Origin: Combretum micranthum
Lineage: Eukaryota > Streptophyta > Magnoliopsida > Myrtales > Combretaceae
Length of the DNA: 64,000 nt
Assembly: GCA_024138025.1 (NCBI GenBank)
Contig: JAMXBD010001595.1
Span: 1 to 64,000 of the forward strand
Direction of reading: 5' to 3'
Position 1 is the first letter of the stretch; the number at the start of each line of letters is the position of its first letter. A model generated the notes under the pieces. The model saw only the letters and a program-made list of their open reading frames with translations, was not told the DNA's origin and made no database searches. Both the position numbers and the translations under genes were made by a program. This document shows, piece by piece, positions 35,857-47,716 of the stretch.

Positions 35857-38170
35857 ATATATCCATAAAAGAGAAATAGTCTCACCTAGTGTTCTCAACC
35901 ATTTTCATCTTCACTTAATTTAATCCATAATATCACCTAGCTCAAGCGTTTCCATAAACATGAACTAAATCATATTATTTCATTTAAGAATAAATAAAGG
36001 TTATACCGATATCAATAACCCCATCGACTACCCGACATACCACTTATAAAAGTCATATATCAATGACAGGGGTGGCTTAGGCACCTAAACTACCATGTTA
36101 ATCTCATATAGGGTGTCACTCCTCGAACCGGATTCAACGGCGTTAAGCACAACTAATTCAAAAAAAGCTTAAGTTATCTTGAATTATAATTAAGTTAATA
36201 TATGTCTATCCTAGGCAAGTAAAAACCAAAGTTACTGCGTACCTTTTATATGAAATCCAAATAAAGGCAAAAGGTAAAGATAGATCAAATGGTTGATTCA
36301 GGGGTAAACATCTATTTAAGAAATTAAACTCATATAAGAACTTAAACTATATAAGAAATTAAACTAGTTAACCATTATCTCAAACTTTTATTAACATCCT
36401 ATTGATCAGACACTAAATAGGAACCACACTATGGCTACGAATATCGCCTCGCCAAAATATGGACATTTCTCTCTGTCTGTCAAAATATCTCTTTTCACTA
36501 TGATTATAGTCATTTATTACAAAAGCATCAACAAAGAATTTATATACAAAAACATTCATTTTCCAAGTAAATAGATATTTGAAACAAACTATTCCCCATG
36601 TTAATCTAAGATTATCCTATCTCATTCATCTAAGCCAATATTAACTACTAAGCTCATTGTAGCTTAATCTTCGCCAAATTGATTAAATTTAATCATTTAA
36701 TTCATTTACTAAGTCAAATTGATTAAGCTTAAACAATATAATTCATTTTAGCTTAGTGAAATTCATCTAGTCAAGTTGGACTTAGAATAATTAACTAAGT
36801 TCGTTTTATATCTAAGATTCATGTTACTTAAGCCAATGTTAACTTAAACTTATCCAAGTTCATTAAACTTAATCAATCTAATTCATTTTAGTTTATTCAA
36901 GTATATTTAGTCAAGTTGAACCTAGGTTTGTTAACTAAGTTCATTTTATAACTAACTTCTATATTTAGTTCAATTATCTATTAAATCTATAAACCCACTT
37001 AATTCATGCTTAATTATATCAGTTAAATAATATAACACACTAACCATTATTTATCTACTTCATTTTAGCTCATCAAGATTCATTTCCTAAGCAAACATAC
37101 ATTTAACAAGAAAACATGAGTTGTGAATTTTGTTTGGAAAATGTATCAGCTGAAAAGAAGTAAAATTTAAGCATTTATAATTTTGAAATTTGCAAAAACC
37201 TAAAACATAAAAGTTTGTAGATCTCTTTTTAGGCTTTCTAACACATTTTGAATCACCTAAATCGGAGCTTGGATGAAAAAGTTATGATTAAATTACGATC
37301 AAGTTAGGAAATAGGAGAGGCTACATGTCCGTGTTCGAAGCCATGTTAGATGAAATTTTTTATCAAAATAAAAAATAATTATACACAGGCTGCTACACGG
37401 CCCGTTTACAATGCAGTGTTGAAGTAAAAAAATGTCCAGTAGCTTAAAAAATCCCTACATGAGCACATACACGGCCCATTTGATGCTCGTGTTGCCCCTG
37501 TTTCCACTGTCATGAATTTCCTTAGTTTCTTACACATCCTTTTATCAATTTTTACACAAGTTTGTTTCCATCAAAACATCATAAAAACTAATTTTCATGT
37601 TTCTAACACTTCTAATCCATTCAACACATCAAACACTATCAACTCCTCCATCAAACCCCCATAACCACTATTCATCACCTTCCTTAACAACCCAACATGC
37701 ATCCACAATTAAATCAACACATACAAACATGAACAACAATTAAAACAAAGTAAATTACATTGAAAACAAAGAAAAACAAAACTTATCTCTTATTATTATT
37801 CTTCTTCTTTCTAACTTGTTAAAGCTACTTTTAACCTTGATTTCCTCATCCTATCCCCATTTCTAATTGATTCTCTTTTATTCCTTCTTGAATTTGAGAT
37901 TTAAAGAGAAGAATTCGAGATAAAAAGAAAAAAGGAAAGGAGAAGAAGAAGAACTAGATATGGGAAAAGAAGAAGAAGAAGAGAGAGGAGATAAAAAGCA
38001 GGAAGAAAAAGGAAATATAAAAGGAAAAGGATAAATATAAAGATATTTTCAAAATAGGGTATTAGATTTAAAACTATTAGATCAATATCTATAGTAAAAA
38101 CTTTTACTTCTTAACAAAACCATCAACCATCAAGCTAACAACAACCATTTTCACAGCAACAAATGGGCAA
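35857..38170 (-). repeat. Minus-strand LTR of the C type (truncated)
   Basis: The reverse complement of LTR C can be followed block by block: GTTACTGCGTACC at 36230 (donor block), a stepped GC region at 36060-36150, and TGTAGATCTCTTTTTAGGCTTTC then GGATGAAAAAGTTATG (37215-37285), which answers 51640-51700 of C. The palindromic TACACGGCCC block is at 37395-37480. No genes. The right boundary fades near 38170 and its 3' part is missing on the other side of F. Confidence 0.55.
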
Positions 38171-40000
38171 AAATAACCGTAAGTAGTTAATAATAAAACT
38201 TTATCTTATACATTATCCAACCATAATTTAGTAATAAAACTTAAAGAAGGAAGAAAAAGAATGTTCCTGTTTTCCATAACTCTTGTATCTACCCTAAAAT
38301 TTCCTACGTAAATTAGGGTAATAATTTCATAAAACATCCACACTAAAAGCATATTTAAAATTTTAGCAAAATTATTCGCTTTTCCATAACAAATGCATAT
38401 GCACATACAACAGACAAGTAATTTATGCAACCTAAGCTAATGCAAATAGTCATATTATTATCTTTCTTAAGCTAACAAAACAACACAATCCAGTATTAGT
38501 ATACTCTAATCCCGAACTCAGAGTTACTCAGACCTCTTGAAAATCAAACAATCCTTTGAAAATAATAATCATATACATATATGATGAGTGGGTACTCCCC
38601 AAACGCCTTGAATCCAGATATAATTCTACCGGAATCATCTCAAAGCACGAGTCCACTAGGGCAACCTCACATAAAGATCATCAGGTGCCACACCAATATC
38701 ACTGTCTGTCAGGTATTTACTGGTCATAGCCAATCACACCCAACAAACAAGTTATTGAGCCAATTATCATTTGATTCATTATGAGTTTATTTCCTACAAC
38801 CAAACACACAAAACTTACAAGCACTAACAGCAAACAATGATTGGTCGTACCTTTCTCAATTTCAGAAACTCTAATCTAAATCTCCTAAAAATCCTTTATG
38901 GACAATACTCAACCAAAATAAAAAAATCCCGAATCTCCACAACACTTCAATCAATAATGACAATACAATAACAACCCAAATCTCTAAATTCCTATCAACA
39001 ACATACATATATATAATAGATAAGAACATGATACAACAAACCCTAATGTACTATAACTCCCGAAATCCTAACTTGACAAAGAAAATCACCAGGTTGCACC
39101 GTCTAACCCGATCAATCTCCCACAACAATCTATAGAACTCGATAATCCTCCAAAACCCTAATATTCAAAACAACAAGAACAATCACATTCATATCAAGAA
39201 TGAACCTTTATTGAATCTTTACGTTTAAAAGATTTTGCTTACTTGCTTGGATCACCAAACTCGAATCCTTTCTCAAAATTTCGAATTCCACACAAAGCTA
39301 GGGTTTTTCTCCAAAACCTTCATGAAAAATCCATAAAACCCTAAGAAAACTTATACAAATTCGTATACAACACATGGGAGAAGGTTAAGATCACTTACTT
39401 TAGATCAAAAACACATTCTTGATGGTTCTCCAACTCTAGAACTCCAAGAACACTTCAAAACTCCCATTTACGAAGGAAAAAAATAATAAAACATTTCTGT
39501 CGAAAATGTCTTCTCGCGTCTTGTATATATAGAAATTGCTCATACACCGGCACCTATGCCCAAGCATACGTATTATTTTGCCGGCATACACTTTATATTG
39601 GCAAAAATAACACGAACATGGGCAGCGTTCATCGAGGCATTGAATTCCCAGAATTTCAATCCAACAACATACGTTGGTAAATCCATGACCAACGCCAGCG
39701 GTGTTCATATCCAACGTTAAAATCAACGCTCGCGTACACTGGTGGTGTTCCATCCAGGGTTAAAAGACTACCTTCCTATGCCGGCAGCATAGATTCTTCA
39801 GATGGTGGCGTTGCACCTGTTAAAAAATGCAGAAATCCGAACTTTAACATTCATTCCCCAATCAAACTTAAACTTTTACAACTTACTTGTTTTGACCTTA
39901 AACTCATCTTTTGATTCATAATCCACTATATTTTCATCTTCATATTTCTGTATATTACAAGACTTCTAAGGAAGTCTTGTTTAAAAGCGTTGGATCTATT
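38171..40000 (-). repeat. Minus-strand LTR remnant of a third type
   Basis: Contains, on the minus strand, a TATA-like TCTATATATACAAG (about 39519-39532) with a leader and a CTAAAG/TAAGTG donor-like site near 39403. A CCGGC-rich cassette at 39545-39830 lies upstream of that TATA rather than downstream as in A and B. A stop-terminated acidic stretch, DSDIGVAPDDLYVRLP, lies at about 38657-38706. Ends are not identifiable. Confidence 0.4.
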
Positions 40001-40546
40001 AAAAAATGTTAGATTGTTCGATGCAAGTGTAACATTTTCCCACTGGTATAAAAAGCATATCATCCTGGACGTTTTTCTTTTTCCATCTCTCTCTACCATT
40101 GAAACCCTAGTTGCTTCCTGTCTACATCCCGAACAAAATGCTAGCTATGTCTCCCTCTCTCCTCTTACCAATAATTTTTTCATCCCCTTTCTTGTTTTAA
40201 AGGAGAAACCGTCCCCCTCATTTGTTGAAGAATAAACCAATTACACCTCCTTAAAATGAAATTGAAAAATTTAAGCTACGTTTTGTTCAGAAGCAATCGA
40301 TTTTTGGTATAGTTGGAGCCTAAAGCTTTAACTTTGCTATTTTATCGGTAAGTTGTGTTATAGTTTTGTAAGTTTTTGTTAGCACTAGGAAAAACTCTTT
40401 TTGCTTTAGTGTTTGTGTTTTATTGAATTAAATTGAGGAAATGAAAATTGGATAGGATTTAACGCTTTCATTTTTGCTGTTTGTTTGGTCTGAAATTGAA
40501 AATCATGTGTGTGATTTCATATTTTGGTTTGCAGTGAACCTTTGAA
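40001..40546. other. Possible 5' flank of the transposon-associated gene fragment
   Basis: TATAAAAAG at 40048-40056 is followed by a pyrimidine-rich, leader-like stretch, and AT-rich intron-like sequence leads to the ATG at 40548. This is consistent with promoter, leader and first intron, but nothing proves it. Confidence 0.3.
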
Positions 40547-40547
40547 A

Positions 40548-41140
40548 ATGGAGGAACAAGTTATAGCATCTCTTAACAAGTCAAAATGAAAGTCTGTGGT
40601 TGATGCTCACGCTAGCGGGACAAATGAAGGTGCCGATGAGGCTGTAAGCATCTGTTCGATGTTTTTATTTGTTATTTTTATTTATTGTGTTTCACTGAAA
40701 GTGAGATTTTTATTTGTTAATTTTTATTGACATTTGTCAGGTACTTAGGTACAGATGCGCTCCAAAGAAAGTACAGTTGATGACAAAGACGTTTGGCCCA
40801 TGAAGTGAGCAAAGGAGAATGGTTAAGGAACTTGGTTCTGGTGGTTTGTTATCCATGAAGCTTTCTTGTATAAATAGGAAGCTTTTAAAGGTTTTGTTAT
40901 CTAATTTTAATGAAGAGACACACACACTTTGCACGTCAGAGAAAGTGATGTGATCATAACTTCGGAAGATGTAACAAAAGTTCTTGGGTTGAGGTCAATA
41001 GGATTAGATGTTGAATGCCACAATATTGAAGGTCAAGTGGAGGAGCATTTGCAAATATTTCTGTTTGAAGGGGGATGAAGCAGCAAAGTTTATGGGAAAT
41101 GCTTAGTAGTGGGGACTTGAAGTCAATCGAACAATTTAAG
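40548..41140 (+). pseudogene. Fragment of a plant transposon-associated gene (PMD/Ulp1-type N-terminal region)
   Basis: With frame changes and in-frame stops, the plus strand reads MEEQVIASLNKSK, then RYRCAPKKVQLMTK, RRMVKELGSGGLLSMKLSCI, NRKLLKVLLSNFNEETHTL, then DVTKVLGLRSIGLDVE. The RC-P...V-ELGFGGLL...L--WL--NFD...-DV--VLGLP pattern is common in the very numerous plant genes linked to MULE-type transposons carrying a Ulp1-like protease. The protease domain itself is absent. The fragment stops at about 41140, where reversed copia gag begins. Confidence 0.5.
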
Positions 41141-41905
41141 GTTGATGCATTCAAATCTGAATTTGGCCCTAAGCTTACTTGTTTCTGTTTTTCAACTTGC
41201 TGTACTGTGTAATAAGCCTTGTTTATCGAAGGAAGGGGATCCATTGACAATATATGGTTCCTCACATGTTCAAAACTTTCATTTAAACCCATCAGAAATT
41301 GTATCAAACGTGACACCATTTCGTATTCTTGAATCCTTTCCTTTAGTACACAAGTACAACACTCAAATCTTCCACATTCACAAAAAGGATATTAATGCAA
41401 GACTTGCAATTCATCCCAAATCCTTTTGAACCTATTGTAATAAGATCCGACAAATTGACTCATTTGTCTAGTGTTACTCAACTCACTTTGAAGTTGAAAA
41501 ATTAAAAGACCATTTCCTTGACCATATTGCTCTGAGATTTCCTTCCAAAATTCATGAGCATATTGAGTATATAGATAATTCTGTGAAAATTCACTAGACA
41601 TGGAATTAAGAATCCAACACCTCACCATGTAATTGCATGTTGTCCAATGAACCGAATCTGACGAATTAGTTTAGTTTTGGAATACTACCATCTATAAACC
41701 CTAATTTTAACTTCACACCCAATTCCACCTTAATGGATCGGCTCCACACAAGGAAATTTAATCCATTAAAAATTATATTTCTGATGACCATGCTCGGATT
41801 ATCAGAACTAGAAATGTATAATGGATCAATATCGATCATCTCAATCTGTCCTCTATTAGCATTATGCAAATCAGCTACTGCTTGATTCGATTGATCATTA
41901 TTCAT
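41141..41905 (-). pseudogene. Ty1/copia gag, broken
   Basis: Minus-strand pieces: DPLYISSSDNPSMVI (41805-41850), NFLVWSRSIKVELG, GFIDGSIPK, RCWILNSMSSEF, AHEFWKEISEQYGQGNG, LQSELSNTRQMSQFVGSYYN, RFKRIWDELQ, RLIQFLMGLNESFEHVRNHI. This is the standard copia gag order (a W--W/F start domain, then the UBN2-like core). Frames are interrupted near 41640 and 41390. No zinc knuckle, protease, integrase or RT follows. The element is cut at about 41140 by the junction with the PMD-like fragment. Confidence 0.8.
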
Positions 41906-41944
41906 ATCATAAAAACTGTAGAGACGAATCTTACCTAGACTCCT

Positions 41945-41956
41945 GCTATGATACTA
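41945..41956 (-). promoter_or_regulatory. Copia primer-binding site
   Basis: The minus strand reads TAGTATCATAGC directly after the LTR end TTCACA. It resembles the tRNA-iMet-complementary TGGTATCAGAGC with two changes, at the expected place between LTR and gag. Confidence 0.65.
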
Positions 41957-42208
41957 TGTGAAGTGTGACAAACAAAACATGCAATCAAGCGTGTAACTAA
42001 GAAACAGCAGTCGAGCAAGTTAATTGAGGGAAAACGAAAACAGAAGCAATTAAGAAAGGTGTTTTTTATCAGATAGTTATAACAGGAGAGTTGTGAACTT
42101 AAGGACTTGCCATCAGAAAAGACAGCTGTAACTAAGACTAGCTTGTAATCGGAAGGCTAAAGACACGTGGATTAACAAAATAAATAATAAAACACTGAAA
42201 TCTCCACA
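41957..42208 (-). mobile_element. Copia 5' LTR (second copy)
   Basis: Same sequence as the solo LTR at 17623-17880 with small indels: TGTGAAGTGTGAC...ATCTCCACA. Here it is followed on the minus strand by the primer-binding site and gag, so it is the 5' LTR of a truncated element. Right flank CTGTG as in copy 1. Confidence 0.75.
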
Positions 42209-42738
42209 CTGTGATGCCTATATTCAAAAACATAGAAAAATATATGATGAAAATTCCTAATTTCAGCAACTTTTGCAAAATTCTTCAAATTCACCAGGCA
42301 TAAAAACCTACTCGATATGTGTGGAATTAAGAAATTATTAATAGAAGAGCCAACAGCATTAATTAATAATAATAATCTAATTTAGCTCAAAATCCTCCTA
42401 GCCAACATATCCTTCGAACTCGGTCAACATATCGTATTTCTCATAAGCAAATAGAAATGTTCGAAACTTAGAAAACATTGTTGCAATCTCGTTACAGAAA
42501 ATTATGGAATCAAACACTAATAGTTACATCAATACAGATTCAACAAGTTTTTGCGGTCTTCTGTTTTCATGCTCAGTGTAGGAGTGGAACTAGTCAGTTG
42601 TTCCAGGAAGCCTGCTACTATGATTCCTATAAGACAGTCCGTCCGTGTCTGACCGATGCTCTACAGTTTTCAAGGATTCATGTATCCTGCAGAATTTGAT
42701 TTAATGAGCTTACTTAGTTACCACACAAATACTGAGTT

Positions 42739-44141
42739 CTAATTATTTCCAAGACATAGAAAGACAGAACGTGGGAAAAAGAAATTGGGAAAAGTTTTAC
42801 CATAGGTGCAGATGTCTCTCGGTTGCAAGCTTGCATTGGTCTTACATGAGGAAGCCCTGTTGAGGTACTGTGTTTCACTTTTAGGTATTGGCATCACCTT
42901 TTCAAAAGCCTCTACAATTAGTGCAACCTTTCCCTTCCAAGGCGGAACAAGTTTTGTTACAGCCTGCTGAAGTGCATGGTCAATCATCCATTCCTCTAGA
43001 TTTTTCCTTTCATTCGTCATCTGATGCTTGAGATAAACCTTCTCTGCTTCGGGATTGGGCACCAATGGCAGATAATTTGGTTCTCGGGGATTGAATCCCC
43101 TCATATCCTCCACAGGCTCACTTAGACTCTTGCGCTTGATAGTCCACTTCAATTTTGAACCAAGTAGTTCAACAGGGGAATTTTTTTTCCGCTTAACAAA
43201 AGTACTTTTCTCCCGTGTACCAGTTACATCATCTGTTTTCAACGTTGATTCATTCACATCGGGATTGATGGTTTGTTTGACCTCCTTCGTATCAGATTCT
43301 CTGGTGGAGTCGTCCAAATTAGACCTTTTTATGCATGCATCTTCCTGCTGCTCAGATTCCAGCAATTCTGATGTATTAGTGCTCTTCTCGGTCCCAAGTT
43401 GGTTTATCTCCAAATTCAGAGAAACAGCATCTCTTGATCCCCTTTCTCCTTCAGCAATGCTCTTCAGAAGATCAATTTCACCATGTGGTGGTTCCCTTGG
43501 CAAATGATCCTCACCTTGTGTCTCTTCAGCCAGGCCATCTGCTGCAATGTGATTCCCAACTTTATTTTCATCAGCAGACACTTCATTCTCATCCTCCATC
43601 ACTATGCCATATGCATATTGGTTTTCGGTGTAGACTTCAATGAAGAAATCAGTTTCAACAGCTGAGCCCTGCCTCTCCAATTTGTCACCAATGGATGGTG
43701 CCTTAAGTCTTCTACGTGGGCTAAGAGCTTCCACCTTGAAACTCTTTTGAGCCTTTATCATCCGTCCTTACCAACAAGAAGCACTCGAGTGGAGGCAAAG
43801 GAGCATGATGTTGACTGTTTAGGTACCAATAGGTATACGAACAAACCTTCATAACAGACGTTCCCTCGGCCTCAGTCGCTCCAGCATTGAGCTCATGGTA
43901 CTTGAGAAACTTAGATTCTCTCAGTGTTGAAGAGCATATAGCTCTATGTGCATCCATATCATCACATAAAACAATTTTCGAACATTTTTTAGCTGAGGAA
44001 GGCCTTGTAGGCTTGAAACTAAGTGTGGTTGTCAAAGTCCTGGCTAAATTCAAGCTAGATGATCTTTTCAAAGTCTTTATTAATGTTTTGCAAGAATCAG
44101 GACTATGTTTCGGGCTGCTAGATTCACGCCTTTGTATATTC
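42739..44141 (-). pseudogene. Plant calmodulin-binding-domain protein, main exon, frameshifted (copy 2)
   Basis: Closely matches 18411-19812 of copy 1, with the same acceptor (TTTTCTAG at 44142). Compared with copy 1 (ATCCGTCTCCTTACC), this copy has ATCCGTCCTTACC near 43760, a two-base loss. It shifts the frame straight after HHAPLPPLECFLLVR and separates that conserved segment from the acidic middle and the C-terminal calmodulin-binding block (EEWMIDHALQQAVTKLVP...). Both halves stay open on their own. The protein cannot be made whole from this copy. Confidence 0.8.
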
Positions 44142-44339
44142 CTAGAAAATAAACTTGTTAGTAAAAGTAATTTTATTGATCATTATGCTACAAGGGTATG
44201 TGTATACAAGAGAGAGCAATGTCAAGAGAAAAGACGAAATTAACCCTACTTATTTGCACTATTATACAATAAAAAAATATATGCATTAATACCCTATTTA
44301 TTAGCACTATAATATAATACAAAATAAATGCATTAATAA

Positions 44340-44510
44340 GGCTGAGATCGAAACCTCTCTTTCTTTGCATCAAAACTACTTGTAGACTTCATATAGTTTG
44401 GCAAGACATCATTTGTCTTAACCCCTGGCTGCTTCGGTGATGTTCCTGGACAAGTTTGAAGACTGATAAGAGGAGGAGATCTTCCAGGTTGTGATAATCT
44501 GAGAAATGCA
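44340..44510 (-). pseudogene. Tandem exon unit 3 of CaM-binding gene copy 2
   Basis: Repeats the exon segment coding for the QPGRSPPL...LQTCPGTS-KQ-GVKTNDVLPNY and KSTSSFDAKKER region, with surrounding intron. The unit has the intact ATCTTCC but reads DQ/stop codons (TTATCA) in the region after RSPPL, so its coding value is doubtful. It has no ATG-proximal part. Confidence 0.6.
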
Positions 44511-44634
44511 AAGAGAAAAGACTAAATTAACCCTATTTAGCACTATAATACAATATAAAATATATATATATATATACCCTTTTTATCAGAACTATAATAT
44601 AATACAAAATATAATCATTAATAACTAATAAGGC

Positions 44635-44820
44635 TAAGATCGAAACCTCTCTTTCTTTGCATCAAAATTGCTTGTAGACTTCATGTAGTTTGGCAAGACA
44701 TCATTTGTTTTACCCCCCAGCTGCTTCAGTGATGTTCTTGGACAAGTTTGAAGACCGACAAGAGGAGGAGATCTTCTAAGTTGTGATAATCTGAGCAATG
44801 CAAAGAGAAAAGACTAAATT
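44635..44820 (-). pseudogene. Tandem exon unit 2 of CaM-binding gene copy 2
   Basis: A second repeat of the same exon segment, about 295 bp from unit 3 and about 290 bp from the complete first exon. Each unit is accompanied by the same intron sequence (CCCTATTTA-TTAGCACTATAATA). Amplification was therefore by unequal exchange of exon plus intron. Confidence 0.6.
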
Positions 44821-44910
44821 AACCCTATTTATTAACACTATAATACAATATAAAATATATGCATTAATACCCTATTTATTAGCACTATAATATAATACAA
44901 AATATCTGCA

Positions 44911-45168
44911 TTAATAAGGCTGAGACTGAAACCTCTCTTTCTTTACATCAAAACTACTAGTAGACTTCATGTAGTTTGGCAAGACATCATTTGTCTTAAC
45001 CCCTAGTTGCTTCAAGGATGTTCCTAGACAAGTTTGAAGACCGGCCAGAGAAGGAGATCTTCCATGTTGTGATACTCTTTTTATTTTCTTGTTGAAACTT
45101 GGTAATGATTTTAAGGTTTCAACATTTGCGTAATTCACTGATCTTAACTTCTTCATTTTTATCGTCAA
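44911..45168 (-). CDS. First coding exon of CaM-binding gene copy 2, frame intact
   Basis: Starts MTIKMKKLRSVNYANVETLK and continues through QHGRSPSLAGLQTCLGTSLK to VLPNYMKSTSSFDVKKERF without a stop. This matches the N-terminal region of the family (MKKSRSIK ... PNYMKAT-S-EARKE). It keeps the base that copy 1 lost. Downstream, the gene copy is ruined by the two-base deletion in its main exon, so this exon is intact within a pseudogene. A TATA-like GTATATAATA lies at 45298-45307. Confidence 0.65.
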   Translation of the reverse strand: MTIKMKKLRSVNYANVETLKSLPSFNKKIKRVSQHGRSPSLAGLQTCLGTSLKQLGVKTNDVLPNYMKSTSSFDVKKERFQSQPY

Positions 45169-45297
45169 ATGATCAGTTCCCTATAGGAGTTTTGTTTCTT
45201 TTGCCTTCAGGACTAGGAAACTTGAAGCTTACAAAGAAAAAAGTCAGTTTCTCTCTTCTTGTTTTTTTACCCCCTTCTTCCCTTCCCTGTGCCTTGT

Positions 45298-45307
45298 TAT
45301 TATATAC
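45298..45307 (-). promoter_or_regulatory. Probable TATA box of CaM-binding gene copy 2
   Basis: Minus-strand GTATATAATA, the counterpart of 20585-20594 in copy 1, about 130 bp upstream of the first ATG. Confidence 0.5.
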
Positions 45308-45604
45308 TTCAAAGAAAGGGACTTCCCAGGAAACAAACAGAGAAGTTTCTTTTTTTATTTGTATACCTTTTTGGTTAAAGAATGGGGTAGGCTTTCCTTT
45401 TGTGATAGGGTGATATCTTGAAATTTAGAGAAATATTGACTGGTGGTATCTATCATTAATTGTAGTATTAAACATATATTCCTAATTGTTATAATGATTA
45501 TATCTATTTTCTAATATTGATTATTGACTAGTCATTTGATCTTGTTAAGAAAAAATCTTGTGATAATTTTTTTCAATAATATTGTTTAAGAAGCTTGGGT
45601 TGTT

Positions 45605-45860
45605 ATTATGATTGTTAAGGAAAGTAAATATTGTATTGAACATATCTTGTAAATTTAAGCAAAATGAAGATTGAGAAATATATTTTAGAATAGCATAAAA
45701 TTCAATCTTGACTTTCCTTAAAATTACAAGAATAAATCCTCAAAATAAACCTCTATCATTATGTTAATCTACAATATATTTCTCAATCTTCACTTTGCTT
45801 AAATTTACAAGATATGTTCAATACAATATTTACTTTCCTTAACAATAATATTGAAAGCTT
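45605..45860. mobile_element. Foldback (MITE-like) inverted repeat, copy 2
   Basis: Counterpart of 20890-21143. Left-arm words TTAAGGAAAGTAAATATTG and GAACATATCTTG recur in reverse complement in 45770-45845. Same place relative to the gene as in copy 1. Confidence 0.65.
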
Positions 45861-46054
45861 TCGAAGGTAGTAGCATAATTTATTATTGTATTTTTCCCCT
45901 TCTCCTTTTGGTTTTTATAGTATGGGACTAGATTTGTTAATAGTTATGTAATTCTAACATAAAGTGGAATTTAAGACCCTTTTGAATTGAATAATAGGGA
46001 ATATGACAAGGGAATGCTACATATAGCACTGAATAGTTTTCTTATATCTTACTG

Positions 46055-47716
46055 TCTATTTACTTAGAAGAATGGAATAGAGGAGAATAGAAAATTATGT
46101 CTTGAAAATAATATTACCAATAATAGACTAGGAATCATGTATTACCTTGTTTCTTCATCCAGAGTTATATTACAAGAAATACATATTCCAGTGTTTACAT
46201 TAATTTATTGATTGTATTACTAAATTAGGAATAAAATTTAAATTATCGCTATACCTTATTTAGATAAAAAAGTGATAAGCTATATAAATATACTCGTATA
46301 CCCATACCTATAATCACGCACATATGCTATTCATAACAAATACATTATATATAAAATATAAACATATAATTTATATATGATATATAATACATACACATAA
46401 TACAAATAAATATAGATTATGTGTTAGTCTATATGTTATATAGCACATAGATATAACATATAACATATAATGTAATATATATATATACGTATATAACTTA
46501 TATATACAATATATATATATATAGTTTATCAATGCCTATTTATTTGCCATTTATAAATATTTATAATGTCTAGATTATTAACTTATATATTTATATTTTT
46601 TGACATTTATATATATATATATATATAAAAATAACTTATAAATAAAGATGATGGGTCTATTTGTTTAGCTTTTTTGGACAATACAGATACTTTTTTTTCA
46701 ACTTTTTTCTAATAAATTGTTTATTAAAAACAGATATAAATAAAAAAAAAAGTTGGCATTTTTCATGAAAATATCAAATAGATCAAATATAGATAAAATA
46801 TAAGTACAAATCGAATATATTTATATATATCTTTTTGATATAGATACAGATGAAAAACAGACCATCCAAACAGACCCATTATATAACTTATAACTTATAT
46901 ATATGAATTATAGCTTATGTATATAACTTATAATTTATAAAACATAATACATATATAACATAACTTATAAAAAACATAACTTATATATGCAACTTACATA
47001 TTTTATCAATATCCTATTATTTGTTATATAAATTATATATATAATGCATAGCATCATTTATATTTAAAATCTTTAGATTATATTTGTACCTTTATATATA
47101 TTTATAACTTATATATAATCGATATATCATGTACTTATATCTATAACCTACTACTTATAAGTTATAATGCATATATATAAATACATTACATATATAATAC
47201 ATAGCATTTATATTTAAAATTTTTAGATTACATATTTGTACCTTTTATATATATTTATAAAATATATACATATGATCGATATATCATGTAACTTATATAT
47301 ATAACCTACTACTTATAAGTTATAATGCATATATATATAATATACACTCTATTACTTCTAACTTACTTATGAAGTATAGTTTATATATATAACTTGTAAC
47401 TTATATAACATAAAACATATATAACTTATATATACATGATATGAGTTATAACTTAAAATATTTATAAATATAATCTAACTTATAAAATATAATTTATATA
47501 TAACTTATAACTTACTATAACCTATTGTAGCTAATATATTTATAATCCCTAGATTATTTATTTATATTTTTCAGATTGAGTAAATATATAACTTATAACT
47601 CATAACTTATATATTAATGAAAATTATATATATACATATAATATTACTTATAACTTATTAACATGAGATATAGCTTAATACATATAACTTTATATATTAC
47701 ATATATACAAGTTATG
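46055..47716. mobile_element. TIR element with AT satellite, copy 2 (right end missing)
   Basis: The left end TCTATTTACTTAGAAG corresponds to CCCGTTTACTTGGAAG of copy 1. The interior repeats the AT satellite, including the longer period (about 47075-47170 and 47215-47340). LTR B is absent and a small MITE is present instead. No right inverted repeat is found before unrelated sequence at about 47716. Confidence 0.55.
46652..46878. mobile_element. Tourist-like MITE (227 bp)
   Basis: TGGGTCTATTTGTTT at the left and, in reverse, TGGGTCTGTTTGGATGG at the right. It sits inside the AT satellite, between AAATAAAGATGA and TTATATAAC. The corresponding site in copy 1 (about 21856-21880) reads AAATAAAGATGATATATTAT without the element. 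Short size, G-rich ends and lack of coding sequence fit a Tourist-type (PIF/Harbinger) MITE. The target duplication is not clear. Confidence 0.7.

Noticed and set aside
29700..40000. Full-length LTR retrotransposons with gag-pol between paired LTRs
   Set aside because: No gag, protease, RT or integrase is found between any of the LTRs here, and D has a perfect target duplication around a single LTR, so these are solo LTRs or fragments.
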